From UBA10649 sp964597445 (GTDB taxonomy: Bacteria; Actinomycetota; Actinomycetes; S36-B12), in contig CAZQXO010000007.1 of assembly GCA_964597445.1 (NCBI GenBank), positions 1 through 64,000 of the forward strand: a DNA stretch of 64,000 nt. The letters are read 5' to 3'. This document shows, piece after piece, positions 1 to 8,306 of this stretch. Positions within the stretch are counted from its first letter, which is position 1. Each line of letters begins with the position of its first letter. The notes below the pieces were generated by a model that was not told the origin of the DNA, made no database searches, and worked only from the letters and a program-made list of their open reading frames with translations. The translations under genes and the position numbers were made by a program.

Positions 1-119
1 GCTACCCGGTGCTCCGCACGATCGCGATCCTTCTCGCCGGCACGATCCCGTTCGCATCGTTCTTCTCCGAGGCACTGGTCCACAAGGACCTCAAGGCGCG
101 CGGACTGATCTCGTCCTGA
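1..119 (+). CDS. DUF3817 membrane protein, C-terminal fragment
   Basis: The window opens inside a gene; the readable frame ends at a TGA at 117-119 and gives the last 38 residues. The segment LLAGTIPFASFFSEALVHK followed by a short polar tail (LKARGL) closely resembles the C-terminus of actinobacterial DUF3817 integral membrane proteins as I know them, where a final membrane helix is followed by a K-rich EIKARFGL-like tail. Function of the family is unknown. The start and most of the protein lie outside the window, and the gene converges on ung 30 bases downstream. Confidence 0.7.
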   Translation, partial: YPVLRTIAILLAGTIPFASFFSEALVHKDLKARGLISS

Positions 120-149
120 CCCCTCCTGCGGTCAGGGTCGGTCTGTCGC

Positions 150-824
150 TCAGAGTGACCAGTCGATCGGGTCCGCACCGAGGTCCTCGAGAAGGTCGTT
201 GGCGCGGCTGAACGGCCGTGACCCGAAGAATCCCCGGTCGGCCGACATCGGGCTCGGGTGTGCGGAGGCGATGATCGGGACGTCCGGCAGCGAGGGCTCA
301 AGGGACTGGGCGTCCTTGCCCCACAGGATGGCGACGAGCGGCTCTCCATCACGGGCGACGAGAGCATCGATCGCCGCGGCGGTGATCTCCTCCCATCCGC
401 GACGTCGGTGGCTTCCGGGCTCGCCGAGCTGGACCGTCAGGACGCGGTTGAGGAGCATGACGCCGCGCTCGTTCCACGGCGTGAGGTCCCCGTTCGATGG
501 CGACGCGATCCCGAGGTCATCCTGGAGTTCTCGGTAGATGTTCTGCAGGCTGCGCGGCAGCGGACGCACGTCAGGAGCCACGGAGAAGCACAGGCCCACG
601 GCGTGACCCGGCGTCGGATAGGGGTCCTGGCCGACGATGAGCACGCGCACGCTCTCCAGGGGCTGCTGGAACGCGCGCAGGATGGCCGACCCTGACGGTG
701 CCCAGGCGCGCCCGGCCGCCGACTCGGCGCGCAGGAACTCCCCGATCTCGGTGAACACCGGCTGCAGGGGAGCGAGAGCCGGTGCCCAGGACTCGTGCAC
801 GAGCTCGGTGATGGGGGCGGGCAC
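150..824 (-). CDS. ung: Uracil-DNA glycosylase, family 1
   Basis: This 224-residue protein removes uracil from DNA as the first step of base excision repair. The catalytic water-activating motif GQDPYP is at residues 65-70 with Asp67, followed by PGHAVGLCFS. The LLNRVLTV strand follows, and the HPSPMSADRGFFGSRPFS minor-groove loop starts with catalytic His189. The GQDPYP form, in place of GQDPYH, is common in actinobacterial enzymes. Length is normal for the family. It lies 26 bases downstream of modB on the same strand, so it is probably read from the molybdate operon transcript. That linkage looks positional, not functional. Confidence 0.96.
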   Translation of the reverse strand: MPAPITELVHESWAPALAPLQPVFTEIGEFLRAESAAGRAWAPSGSAILRAFQQPLESVRVLIVGQDPYPTPGHAVGLCFSVAPDVRPLPRSLQNIYRELQDDLGIASPSNGDLTPWNERGVMLLNRVLTVQLGEPGSHRRRGWEEITAAAIDALVARDGEPLVAILWGKDAQSLEPSLPDVPIIASAHPSPMSADRGFFGSRPFSRANDLLEDLGADPIDWSL

Positions 825-850
825 GGGTCCACTCTTCCGTATGCGTGGGC

Positions 851-1642
851 CTACCTGCCTCGTCGGGAGCCCGGCAGGTAGTAGCCGCGAAGGGCAACGA
901 GGATCCCAACGGCGACGATCGTGAGGACCACGCTCATGCCGATCGCGACATCACGGTCGGACTCCAAGGCGGTGTAGATGGCGAGGGGCATCGTCTGGGT
1001 GACCCCCTCGAGGTTGCCGGCGAAGGTGATCGTCGCGCCGAACTCGCCGATCGCACGGGCCCAGGCGAGCACGGTTCCGGCAATCAGGGCGGGCATGATC
1101 ATCGGAAGCGTGATCCGCCAGAAGATGCGTCGTGGGGATGCGCCATCAACCGTCGCCGCCTCCTCGATCTCGTGGTCCACCGAACGGAAGGCCCCCTCGA
1201 GTGTGATGACGAGGAAGGGCATCGCCACGAAGGCCGACGCGAGCACCACGGCGGCCGTGGAGAAGGGCAGTTGGATCCCGAGCAGGTCGTACACCGGTCC
1301 GCCGATGGGGCCCCGACGCCCGAAGGCCGTCAGCAGGGCCACACCGGAGACGACGGGCGGCAGGAGAAGGGGAACGATGACGAGGGCCCGCCAGAGCCGG
1401 GTCCAGGGGAGCGCCTCGTTCGCGAGCAGCCACGCCAGCGGAGTTCCGACTGCGAACGCGATCGCCGTGGCGATGAGGGAGACGAGGAGGGACAGGCGCA
1501 GCGCCGAGAGCGTCGCCGTCGAGGTGAGGATCGTCGACATGGAGTCCCAGGGTGCCTCCAGGAGAAGAGCGAGAGGGGGCACGACGATGAACAGCAGTCC
1601 CAGAAGTCCGGGCAGGAGCAGGAAGAGCGGTCGGCGGTTCAT
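851..1642 (-). CDS. modB: Molybdate ABC transporter permease ModB
   Basis: A 263-residue polytopic membrane protein of the molybdate/tungstate importer. The first membrane helix covers about residues 6-28. The cytoplasmic EAA loop that contacts the ATPase is visible as EEAATVDGASP at 160-170, and the ModB-type signature AIGEFGATITFAGN is at 197-210. The start codon directly abuts the modA stop, indicating one transcript and coupled translation. No modC ATPase gene follows; the next gene is ung. The transporter must therefore borrow an ATPase encoded elsewhere or be incomplete. A sulfate/tungstate permease is an alternative, but the ModA and TOBE-domain neighbours favour molybdate. Confidence 0.93.
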   Translation of the reverse strand: MNRRPLFLLLPGLLGLLFIVVPPLALLLEAPWDSMSTILTSTATLSALRLSLLVSLIATAIAFAVGTPLAWLLANEALPWTRLWRALVIVPLLLPPVVSGVALLTAFGRRGPIGGPVYDLLGIQLPFSTAAVVLASAFVAMPFLVITLEGAFRSVDHEIEEAATVDGASPRRIFWRITLPMIMPALIAGTVLAWARAIGEFGATITFAGNLEGVTQTMPLAIYTALESDRDVAIGMSVVLTIVAVGILVALRGYYLPGSRRGR

Positions 1643-2422
1643 CTACGAGGGCTTCGCGAAGCCCGACGCGCGCAGGATCCCCTGGGCCGATGGGTTGAGC
1701 CGCACGTAGTCGACGAAGGCACGGGCAGCAGCCTGCTGGCGGGAGTCCGCGACCACCGCGATCGGATAGGTCGTCGTCACGTTCCGGCTGCTCGGGATCG
1801 GCACCCCGGTCACCTTGCGACCGGCGGCACGCACGTCGGTGACGTAGACGATGCCGGCATCGACCTGATCGGCCATGACCTTGCCCAGGACGGCGCGTAC
1901 ATCCAGTTCGCGTGTCACGGGCGTGACGGTGATGCCGTTCTTGGCGAACAGATCACGCGCCGCAGTGCCGCACGGCACGGCGACTTCGCAGAGGGCCACG
2001 CTGACCCTCGACAGATCCGTCAGGGATCTCACGCCTGCAGGATTGCCGGGTGGAGTGGCGATCATCATGGTGTTCCCGGCGAAGGGGGATGCTCGGCTGA
2101 CCAGCCGGCTCGAGAGGGCCTTCGCCATCGTCGACTGGGACGCGGTGGCAAGGACGTCGGCAGGAGCCCCGGCACGGAGCTGCTCGACGAGTGCGCTGCT
2201 GCTGCCGAAGTTGAAGGTGACATCGATCTGCGGGTGCGCCTTCTCGAAGGCCGCGGCGATGACGGGGAAGACATCGGTCAGTGACGCGGCGGCCGAGACG
2301 GTGATGGTGCCCGAGGGTGCCGTGGATGGCTTGGGAGTGGCGGTGGAGGGGACGGCGATCACCGCGGCGACCGTTGCGGCGGCGCCGGCGAGGGAGACGA
2401 GGAGAGTCAGCCTCGTCTTCAT
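1643..2422 (-). CDS. modA: Molybdate ABC transporter substrate-binding protein ModA
   Basis: A 259-residue exported binding protein that captures molybdate for ModB. An N-terminal hydrophobic signal (residues 1 to about 28) is followed by a Thr/Pro/Ser linker. The periplasmic-binding fold has typical ModA motifs: VSAAASLTDVF, NFGSSSALVEQ with the oxyanion-binding serines, and AGAPADVLATA. The C-terminal half carries DQVDAGIVYVTDV. There is no lipobox cysteine after the signal, unusual for a Gram-positive binding protein, which normally needs a lipid anchor. The start overlaps the upstream regulator stop as ATGA, so the two are translationally coupled. Confidence 0.93.
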   Translation of the reverse strand: MKTRLTLLVSLAGAAATVAAVIAVPSTATPKPSTAPSGTITVSAAASLTDVFPVIAAAFEKAHPQIDVTFNFGSSSALVEQLRAGAPADVLATASQSTMAKALSSRLVSRASPFAGNTMMIATPPGNPAGVRSLTDLSRVSVALCEVAVPCGTAARDLFAKNGITVTPVTRELDVRAVLGKVMADQVDAGIVYVTDVRAAGRKVTGVPIPSSRNVTTTYPIAVVADSRQQAAARAFVDYVRLNPSAQGILRASGFAKPS

Positions 2423-2802
2423 GACGACGCCTCCACGACGACGTTGGTGGCCTTGACGACGGCGGCAGCCAGGGTCCCGGGCGCCAGGCCCAGTTCCTCG
2501 GCTGCTTCACGGCTCATGAGCGAGACCACCCGATGCGGACCGGCCTGGATCTCGACGAGCGCCATGACCCCGTCCTTCTCCACGCGGGTGACGATGCCCT
2601 CGAACCGGTTGCGAGCCGACGTCGCGAGGTGGGGAAGCTCGGGCGACGACTCACGCATCAGCGCGGCGACGTCCTCGGCCAGGACGGTCCGGGGACCGGT
2701 GGCGCTTCCCGCACGCAGCCGACCCTCGTCGGCCCAGCGGCGGACAGTGTCATCGCTGACCCCCAGGAGCTGGGCTGCCTCGGAAATCCGCAAAAACGTC
2801 AC
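2419..2802 (-). CDS. HTH (MerR/excisionase-like) regulator with TOBE molybdate-binding domain
   Basis: A 127-residue protein with an N-terminal helix-turn-helix of the excisionase/MerR type (FLRISEAAQLLGVSDDTVRRW) and a C-terminal single TOBE/Mop domain (RNRFEGIVTRVEKDGVMALV to ATNVVVEAS). That pairing is known from actinobacterial molybdate-responsive regulators and molbindins. It heads the mod operon and probably senses molybdate and adjusts transcription of modAB. I chose the GTG at 2800-2802 because a TAATCT box sits 8 bases before it with TTGCTC 16 bases further up, giving a leaderless transcript. The upstream in-frame ATG at 2838 would lie inside that -35 box. Confidence 0.85.
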   Translation of the reverse strand: MTFLRISEAAQLLGVSDDTVRRWADEGRLRAGSATGPRTVLAEDVAALMRESSPELPHLATSARNRFEGIVTRVEKDGVMALVEIQAGPHRVVSLMSREAAEELGLAPGTLAAAVVKATNVVVEASS

Positions 2803-2838
2803 AATCGGGCAGATTAGTCCGAATTCTCGGATGAGCAA
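2803..2838 (-). promoter_or_regulatory. Leaderless promoter of the HTH/TOBE-modA-modB operon
   Basis: Reading the minus strand, TTGCTC (2838-2833) and TAATCT (2816-2811) are separated by 16 bases. The GTG start lies 8 bases after the -10 box, so transcription would begin at or next to the start codon. No Shine-Dalgarno sequence precedes the GTG. The spacer carries the dyad CCGAGAATTCGG, a possible operator for the TOBE-domain regulator itself (inference). Confidence 0.6.
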
Positions 2839-2865
2839 GCGAGAATCCTCCGCAGGTGCGGCCCC

Positions 2866-3273
2866 TCAGGTCCTGCTGGCGAAGAACTCCACCGCGATCC
2901 CGTCAGGATCGCGGGCCGTGACGGCCCAGCCGTAGGCGACCTCCTCGACCGGCCCATGGGCGAAGCCGAGGAGGTCGAGGCGCTCGGCCCATGAGCGGAC
3001 GACCTCCTCATCCGGGCAGGCGAGGCCGAGGTGGTCCAGTCCCACGCGAGTGGGGTCGAAGGCCGATCCCCGATCCGTGGACTCGTGGCGGGTGAGCCCG
3101 ATGACGAGGCCGCTGGGCCACTGGAGTCGGAGGCGATGCCAGCCGGGACCTTCGCGCGTGATGATCGAGGCGTCGCCCAGCAGGGCCTGGTACCACTCAG
3201 CACTCCGCGTGGGATCCGTCACCGAGAGCGCCACATGGTGCACGTCGGGCGCGGGGAGCTCGGGCGGGGTCAT
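2866..3273 (-). CDS. VOC (glyoxalase/bleomycin resistance) family protein
   Basis: A 135-residue single VOC-fold protein. The N-terminal strand HHVALSVTDPTRSAEWYQALL has the first metal-ligand histidine. A second half starts at GLDHLGLACPDEEVVRSWAE, and the C-terminal ARDPDGIAVEFFA carries the final glutamate ligand. Such proteins act as lyases, epimerases, dioxygenases or drug-binding proteins; the substrate is not evident. The ATG overlaps the stop of the DUF2834 gene (ATGA), which fixes the start and shows coupling. A longer upstream frame exists but runs through the DUF2834 gene. Confidence 0.85.
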   Translation of the reverse strand: MTPPELPAPDVHHVALSVTDPTRSAEWYQALLGDASIITREGPGWHRLRLQWPSGLVIGLTRHESTDRGSAFDPTRVGLDHLGLACPDEEVVRSWAERLDLLGFAHGPVEEVAYGWAVTARDPDGIAVEFFASRT

Positions 3274-3620
3274 CCCGCCGCCGCACGGGCCAGGTGCCGC
3301 TCCCGGACAGCGAGGAACAGAGGGAAGGTGAAGGCCACGGCGGTCACGAAGGAGAACACCACATAGGCCCAGTACCAGCGGATGCCCAGGCGGCGACCCT
3401 CGAGGATGATGAAGATCGATGCCGCGCTCGCCGTGGCGAGAAGGTCCCACGAGAGGGAACTGACGGACGGGTTGGCGAACCAGGCGGCGAAGAAGGTGTC
3501 GCCTCCTGGGTTGATGACGCTCTGGACGTTGAACCAGGCGGTCCCGACCAGGCCGATGGCGGCCACCAAGAGGTAGACCCAGAAGGCGCCCGGTGAACGG
3601 GTCGGTGCTGCGGTGCTCAT
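3270..3620 (-). CDS. DUF2834 membrane protein
   Basis: A 116-residue membrane protein with about three hydrophobic helices (FWVYLLVAAIGLVGTAWF, LATASAASIFIILEG, YWAYVVFSFVTAVAFTFPLF). The internal NPSVSSLSWDLL segment before the second helix is typical of DUF2834. Function is unknown. It is transcribed divergently from the NfeD/SPFH pair across a 55-base gap and is translationally coupled to the downstream VOC gene. Confidence 0.82.
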   Translation of the reverse strand: MSTAAPTRSPGAFWVYLLVAAIGLVGTAWFNVQSVINPGGDTFFAAWFANPSVSSLSWDLLATASAASIFIILEGRRLGIRWYWAYVVFSFVTAVAFTFPLFLAVRERHLARAAAG

Positions 3621-3675
3621 CTCTCGCGATGTCCCCTCGGGTGAATCGGGTTACCCTGACAGGAGGGAGGTTGCC

Positions 3676-4122
3676 ATGTCCGTCGCACTCGCGTGGCTGA
3701 TCGCCGCCCTCGTCCTGCTCGGGATCGAGATCCTCACGGTTGACCTGGTCTTCGGGCTCATCGCCGTCGGAGCTGCATCAGCGGCTCTCGCGGCCGCGCT
3801 GGGCGCTCCGTTGTGGCTGCAGGCCGTTGTCGGCATCGGAGTCTCGATCGTGGGTATCGCTGTCGTCCGACCCATCGCGATGCGCCACCTCCGCCGAAGC
3901 GCCCGTCACACCCGCACAGGCGTCGATGCCCTGCCGGGAACGCGCGGCGAGGCCACGGAGGAGATCACCTCCCGTGATGGCCGCATCCGCCTGCGCGGCG
4001 AGATCTGGTCCGCTCGGCTCGACGTCGACGTCACCTCCGAGCCCGTGCCCGCGGGAGTCGATGTCGTCGTGACACGCATCGACGGGGCAACCGCTCTCGT
4101 CTACCCCGTCGATCCCCGATAG
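3676..4122 (+). CDS. NfeD-like membrane protein
   Basis: A 148-residue protein with two to three N-terminal membrane helices (ALAWLIAALVLLGIEI, VFGLIAVGAASAALAAALG, LQAVVGIGVSIVGIAVV) and a C-terminal OB-fold domain (TRGEATEEITSRDGRIRLRG to ALVYPV). NfeD proteins work with SPFH/stomatin partners in membrane quality control, and the very next gene, 13 bases on, is an SPFH protein. I chose the ATG at 3676 because AGGAGGGAGG lies just upstream. A TACCCT -10 box is at 3652-3657. An upstream in-frame start at 3613 would overlap this promoter. Confidence 0.9.
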   Translation: MSVALAWLIAALVLLGIEILTVDLVFGLIAVGAASAALAAALGAPLWLQAVVGIGVSIVGIAVVRPIAMRHLRRSARHTRTGVDALPGTRGEATEEITSRDGRIRLRGEIWSARLDVDVTSEPVPAGVDVVVTRIDGATALVYPVDPR

Positions 4123-4135
4123 CCAGGAGGCTGCC

Positions 4136-5053
4136 ATGGATGTCGTCGTCCCGATCGTCGTCGCTGGAGTCGTGCTGCTCGTCCTCGCGCTGTTCCTGAA
4201 CCGGACGATCGTGATCGTCCGTCAGGCGGATACGGCCATCGTGGAGAGGCTCGGTCGCTACAGCCGCACGCTCAGCCCCGGATTGAACATCCTCGTCCCC
4301 GTCGTGGATCGCATCCGGCAGCGAGTCGACATGCGCGAGCAGGTGGCGTCCTTCCCACCGCAGCCAGTGATCACTGAGGACAACCTGGTCGTGTCCATCG
4401 ACACCGTCATCTACTTCCAGGTCACGGACCCCAAGGCAGCGACGTACGAGATCAGCAGCTACATCGTCGGCATAGAGCAGCTCACGGTCACGACCCTGCG
4501 CAATGTGATCGGCTCGATGGACCTCGAGGAGGCGCTGACATCGCGCGATCAGATCAACGGACAGCTTCGCGGAGTGCTGGACGAAGCGACGGGCAAGTGG
4601 GGCATCCGCGTGAATCGAGTGGAGCTCAAGGCGATCGATCCACCTGCGACCGTGCAGGAGGCGATGGAGAAGCAGCTGCGTGCGGAGCGAGAGCGTCGAG
4701 CGGTCATTCTGACGGCAGAGGGCGCCAAGCAGAGCGCGATTCTGAACGCCGAGGGCTCCAAGCAGGCCGCGGTGCTGGCAGCCGAGGCCGATGCGCAAGC
4801 AGCCGTGCTGCGTGCCGAGGGCGACGCGAAGGCACGCGTGATCGCCGCGGAGGCCGAGTCGACAGCTGTCGCCAAGATCTACGAGGGACTCCGGGCGGCC
4901 GATCCGCAGCCCAATGAGCTGGCGCATCGATACCTGCAGGCGCTGCCTGAGGTGGCTCAGGGCGACGCGAACAAGGTGTGGGTCGTGCCGGCTGAGCTCA
5001 CCGGGGCGATCGCGAAGATCACCGAAGGGATGCGCGGGCCAGACCGCGGGTAG
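4136..5053 (+). CDS. SPFH/band-7 (stomatin/QmcA-like) protein
   Basis: A 305-residue membrane-anchored SPFH protein. One N-terminal helix (VPIVVAGVVLLVLALFL) is followed by the band-7 domain, with RQADTAIVERLGRYSRTL as the usual entry motif and PVITEDNLVVSIDTVIYFQV. A long alanine/glutamate-rich coiled coil spans about residues 185-245. These proteins oligomerize into membrane microdomain scaffolds and partner with NfeD, encoded directly upstream. AGGAGG lies 6 bases before the ATG. The 3' end overlaps the convergent AlkD-like gene by 35 bases. Confidence 0.93.
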   Translation: MDVVVPIVVAGVVLLVLALFLNRTIVIVRQADTAIVERLGRYSRTLSPGLNILVPVVDRIRQRVDMREQVASFPPQPVITEDNLVVSIDTVIYFQVTDPKAATYEISSYIVGIEQLTVTTLRNVIGSMDLEEALTSRDQINGQLRGVLDEATGKWGIRVNRVELKAIDPPATVQEAMEKQLRAERERRAVILTAEGAKQSAILNAEGSKQAAVLAAEADAQAAVLRAEGDAKARVIAAEAESTAVAKIYEGLRAADPQPNELAHRYLQALPEVAQGDANKVWVVPAELTGAIAKITEGMRGPDRG

Positions 5054-5714
5054 CCTCGCGTCGAGCCACAGGGCTCAGCGTCGGGTGAGACTCCAGGAAG
5101 GCCGCCACGACTTTCGGGTTCCAGTTGGTTGCGTCTCTCAATGCCCAGCCGACCGCCTTCGCGACGAAGAACTCCCGGTCGGACGCATGCTGAGCACACA
5201 TGCTCAGGAGTCGATCGAGGTCCGTGTCCTCACGTCGTCCCCGCTGATGCTGCAGGGCAGCGCGGATGAGCCATCGGTCTCCTGAACCGCACCACCGCCA
5301 CATGAGAGACACCTGGTCTGGATGGCTCACCACAAGCGGTGCTACGACTGCTGATCCGAGCGAGTCGACTGTGTCCCACCAGGCCTTGCTGGTCAGCAGG
5401 TCCTGACCAGGGTCGATGAGGAAACTCCCGGGAAGGCACCTGTGTGTCCGTGCAAGGAGATCGCACGCGGCGTAGTGATACTCGCGCTCATCCAGAGCCC
5501 ACAGGGATCGGACGATGATCGCCACGTCTTCGGCGCCGGGCTGGGGCAGAGCTCGCCATGCGGCCGTTTGGGCTCTGCGTCGATCTGGGGTAGGAACACC
5601 CAGGAAGGGAGCGATGTCCTTCATGTAGCGGCGCATGGTCTGGCCGCGTTGCTCGCAGGCAAGCGGTCTCAGGGAGGCGATGGTGGTGGCCACCCATTCG
5701 TCAGGCAGATTCAT
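5019..5714 (-). CDS. DNA alkylation repair protein, AlkD-like HEAT-repeat
   Basis: A 231-residue all-helical protein. It contains the AlkD-like stretch MRRYMKDIAPFLGVPTPDRR, WALDEREYHYAACDLLAR and SLMWRWCGSGDRWLIRAALQ, then EFFVAKAVGWALRDATNWNP. These correspond to the HEAT-like DNA-binding repeats of bacterial 3-methyladenine glycosylases of the AlkC/AlkD type. The ATG overlaps the YdeI-like stop (ATGA), so the two form an operon. A slightly earlier start within the YdeI gene is possible but lacks support. The 3' end overlaps the SPFH gene on the other strand by 35 bases. Confidence 0.88.
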   Translation of the reverse strand: MNLPDEWVATTIASLRPLACEQRGQTMRRYMKDIAPFLGVPTPDRRRAQTAAWRALPQPGAEDVAIIVRSLWALDEREYHYAACDLLARTHRCLPGSFLIDPGQDLLTSKAWWDTVDSLGSAVVAPLVVSHPDQVSLMWRWCGSGDRWLIRAALQHQRGRREDTDLDRLLSMCAQHASDREFFVAKAVGWALRDATNWNPKVVAAFLESHPTLSPVARREATRGLARASLR

Positions 5715-6322
5715 GATGTCTCGTGGCGCTTGTCCCGTGGGACCCACTGATTCGCGCGCATGCCCAACTGCGCGAGACGAGCGGTCTCGTCAATGCGGGC
5801 GGCCCGTGTCTCCGGTCGCTTGGCCGTGATGATCCACTGCAGGATCTGCTTGCGAACTCCGGGAGGAAACTGGTCAAAGTTCTCTTGGCTGCCCGGGTAG
5901 GCCGTGAAGGCATCGCTCAGGTCAGGAGGGACGAGAGCTGCCTCGCTGGAATCGATGGAGGTCCAGGAGCCGTCGGCTCGTGCACGATCAATGACTGCCT
6001 GCCCTGCCTCTGTCATGCGGCCATCCGCCACGAGGCGCTCGACTCGAGCCTTGTTGGTTGCAGCCCATGGGCTTCCAGGCTTCCGAGGGCTGATGTAGAC
6101 GCGGGTCCGCGAGTCATCCACGCGCCCGGGTCTGCTGTCGACCCAGCCGAAGCACAGGACCTCCTCGACGACGGCGGCGTAGTCGAGCTCGGTCGTGCGC
6201 GCAGCCTTTCGGGGGTACACCACCCAGACGCCCGTGCTCGAGGCATGCTGCTCGGCGAGCCAAGCTCGCAGGTCTCTCCGCTCTCGGGGCTCGAGCCACT
6301 CCGCGTCATCGAGAGCACCCAT
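5711..6322 (-). CDS. YdeI/OmpD-associated family protein
   Basis: A 203-residue cytoplasmic protein. Family-typical segments are LRAWLAEQHASSTGVWVVYP, LDYAAVVEEVLCFGWVDSRP, RVYISPRKPGSPWAATNK and the C-terminal PPGVRKQILQWIITAKRPET with TARLAQLGMRAN. The biochemical role of the family is unsettled; some members are linked to stress or peptide resistance. It is the first gene of a two-gene unit with the AlkD-like gene and is divergent from the drrA-type gene 44 bases away. Confidence 0.87.
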   Translation of the reverse strand: MGALDDAEWLEPRERRDLRAWLAEQHASSTGVWVVYPRKAARTTELDYAAVVEEVLCFGWVDSRPGRVDDSRTRVYISPRKPGSPWAATNKARVERLVADGRMTEAGQAVIDRARADGSWTSIDSSEAALVPPDLSDAFTAYPGSQENFDQFPPGVRKQILQWIITAKRPETRAARIDETARLAQLGMRANQWVPRDKRHETS

Positions 6323-6366
6323 GCCGGCTCCTCACCTCCTCCGCTCACGGCCTAGGCTCTCGTCCC

Positions 6367-7371
6367 GTGAACAGTGATATCGCAGTGCAGGCAGAGGGCC
6401 TGGTCAAGGACTTCGGCGAGGTCAAGGCCCTCGCCGGAATCGACCTGACGGTCAAGCGCGGCCAGGTGGTCGGCCTTCTCGGCCCGAACGGTGCCGGCAA
6501 GACGACGACTGTTCGGATCCTCTCGACGCTGCTCAAGCCGACCGCGGGGCGTGCGACCGTCGACGGGTTCGATGTGGTGAAGCAGGCTGACGATGTGCGC
6601 CGATCCATCGGCCTGACGGGGCAGTACGCCGCCATCGACGAGTACCTCACGGGCCGCGAGAACCTACGCATGTTCGGTGACCTCTACCACCTGAAGCCCT
6701 CGTACGTGAAGGAGCGCAGCGCCGAACTGCTGGAGTGGTTCGATCTGACTGCGGCTGCCGATCGTCCGGCGAGGACCTACTCCGGCGGCATGAGGCGACG
6801 GCTCGACCTCGCGGCGAGCCTGGTGGCCCAGCCGTCGATCCTGTTCCTCGACGAGCCCACGACGGGACTCGACCCGCGCTCGCGCCTGGGCCTGTGGGGC
6901 GTCATCGAGAACCTCGTCAAGGAGGGGACGACCGTCCTCCTGACCACGCAGTACCTGGAGGAGGCCGACCAGCTGGCCGAGGACATCGTCGTGATCGATC
7001 GTGGACGTGTCATCGCGCAGGGAACCTCGGAGCACCTCAAGGACCAGATCGGCGGTGATCGCATCGAGATCACCGTCGTAGACCCGGCGACGGTCGACCA
7101 GGCTGCTGAGGCCCTGGCGTCCGTGGGCACGGGAGCGCCGCTTGTCGAGGACCTGCAGGTCTCCGTGCCGGTGGCGGGCGGTTCCACCGTCCTCGTCGAC
7201 GCCATCCGCGCACTCGATGCCCGCGGTGTCGCCGTGTCAGATCTCCAACTGCGTCGTCCGACCCTGGATGACGTCTTCATGACCCTCACCGGCCATGCTG
7301 CTGAGGAGGAGACGACTCCACCCGCCCCCAAGGGTCGAGGTCGTCGCGGACGAGGAGGGGAGGGCGCATGA
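6367..7371 (+). CDS. DrrA-type drug-exporter ABC ATPase
   Basis: A 334-residue ATPase that powers a two-gene daunorubicin-resistance-type exporter with the permease that follows. Walker A GPNGAGKT is at residues 39-46; the signature YSGGMRRRLDLA and Walker B ILFLDEPTTGLDPRSR follow. DrrA-type C-terminal segments (VVDPATVDQAAEAL, LQLRRPTLDDVFMTLTG) come before a basic low-complexity tail rich in Pro, Gly and Arg. The start is a GTG 8 bases after a TAGGCT box (6353-6358) with no ribosome-binding site, so it is probably leaderless. It overlaps the next gene as ATGA. The exported compound is unknown. Confidence 0.93.
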   Translation: MNSDIAVQAEGLVKDFGEVKALAGIDLTVKRGQVVGLLGPNGAGKTTTVRILSTLLKPTAGRATVDGFDVVKQADDVRRSIGLTGQYAAIDEYLTGRENLRMFGDLYHLKPSYVKERSAELLEWFDLTAAADRPARTYSGGMRRRLDLAASLVAQPSILFLDEPTTGLDPRSRLGLWGVIENLVKEGTTVLLTTQYLEEADQLAEDIVVIDRGRVIAQGTSEHLKDQIGGDRIEITVVDPATVDQAAEALASVGTGAPLVEDLQVSVPVAGGSTVLVDAIRALDARGVAVSDLQLRRPTLDDVFMTLTGHAAEEETTPPAPKGRGRRGRGGEGA

Positions 7372-8219
7372 GCACGCTGAGCATCGGGTCCCCGGTCGCC
7401 ATGCGGCGACCGATCTACGGTTGGACCCTCCACGACGGTCTGGTCGTCGCACGGCGAAACCTGATCCAGACGGTTCGGGTGCCGGAGCTCCTGTTCTTCT
7501 CGCTGGTGCAGCCGGTGATCTTCGTCCTGCTGTTCGCCTACGTGTTCGGTGGCGCCATCCCGGTACCCGGTGACTCGGACCCGAACGCCTACCGCCAGTA
7601 CCTGATGCCCGGCATCTTCGGGCAGACGGTCGCCTTCGCCGCCGCGGCGAGCACCGTGGGCTTGGCGGAGGACATGCACAAGGGCCTGATCGATCGCTTC
7701 CGGTCGCTGCCCATGGCTCCCGCCGGGGTTCTCATCGGCCGCACCCTCGCCGATGCTGCACGGCAGATCCTCGTGCTCTTCGTGCTGACGATCACGGGCT
7801 TCCTCGTCGGCTGGCGCATCGACAACGGCCTGCTCAACGCCATTTACGCCTATGCACTGCTGCTGCTGTTCGCCTACACGGTGGCGTGGGTCGGGGCCTG
7901 GATCGGTCTCTACATGCCCAACCCGGAGACGGCCAACACCGCCGGCCTGGCCTGGCTGTTCCCCCTCACCTTCCTCTCGAACGCCTTCGTCCCGTTGGCC
8001 TCCCTGCCGACGTGGTTGCAGTACATCGCTGCGTGGAATCCGATATCGGCCTTGGTGCTCGCGACCCGTGAACTGTTCGGCAACCCGACGGGGATGGCCG
8101 GCGACGAGTTCTGGCCGCTCCAGCATCCGCAGCTGTACACGGTCCTGTCCTGCGTCATCCTGATCGCCATCTTCTCGACGCTGTCGGTGCGCCGCTTCCG
8201 TCGGACCACCTCCCGCTGA
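7368..8219 (+). CDS. DrrB-type ABC-2 exporter permease
   Basis: A 283-residue membrane protein of the ABC-2 type with about six helices. Diagnostic segments are a long N-terminal cytoplasmic stretch, then LLFFSLVQPVIFVLLFAYVF, the QYLMPGIFGQTVAF block, DRFRSLPMAPAGVLIGRTLA and the TAGLAWLFPLTFLSNAFVP exporter signature near residues 185-203. It pairs with the ATPase encoded just upstream (4-base overlap) as a drug or lipid exporter. A hairpin lies about 60 bases after the stop. Confidence 0.92.
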   Translation: MSTLSIGSPVAMRRPIYGWTLHDGLVVARRNLIQTVRVPELLFFSLVQPVIFVLLFAYVFGGAIPVPGDSDPNAYRQYLMPGIFGQTVAFAAAASTVGLAEDMHKGLIDRFRSLPMAPAGVLIGRTLADAARQILVLFVLTITGFLVGWRIDNGLLNAIYAYALLLLFAYTVAWVGAWIGLYMPNPETANTAGLAWLFPLTFLSNAFVPLASLPTWLQYIAAWNPISALVLATRELFGNPTGMAGDEFWPLQHPQLYTVLSCVILIAIFSTLSVRRFRRTTSR

Positions 8220-8281
8220 CGGGGCGGTGCTCCGGCTGGTCCGGGGTCGAATGTCCGGAAGGCCGGGGTTCCTTGTGACGC

Positions 8282-8306
8282 CCTGACCGCGCATTGGCCG
8301 GTCAGG
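8282..8306. terminator. Possible terminator hairpin after the drrAB-type operon
   Basis: CCTGACCG (8282-8289) and CGGTCAGG (8299-8306) form a perfect 8-bp stem with a 9-base loop, 62 bases after the permease stop. There is no T-run, as is common in high-GC actinobacteria. It could instead be a regulatory dyad for the next gene, whose TACCGT box is at 8343-8348. Confidence 0.4.

Noticed and set aside
6777..8294. A 505-codon minus-strand frame across the drrAB-type genes
   Set aside because: Antisense shadow of two well-supported ABC-exporter genes; no recognisable domain.
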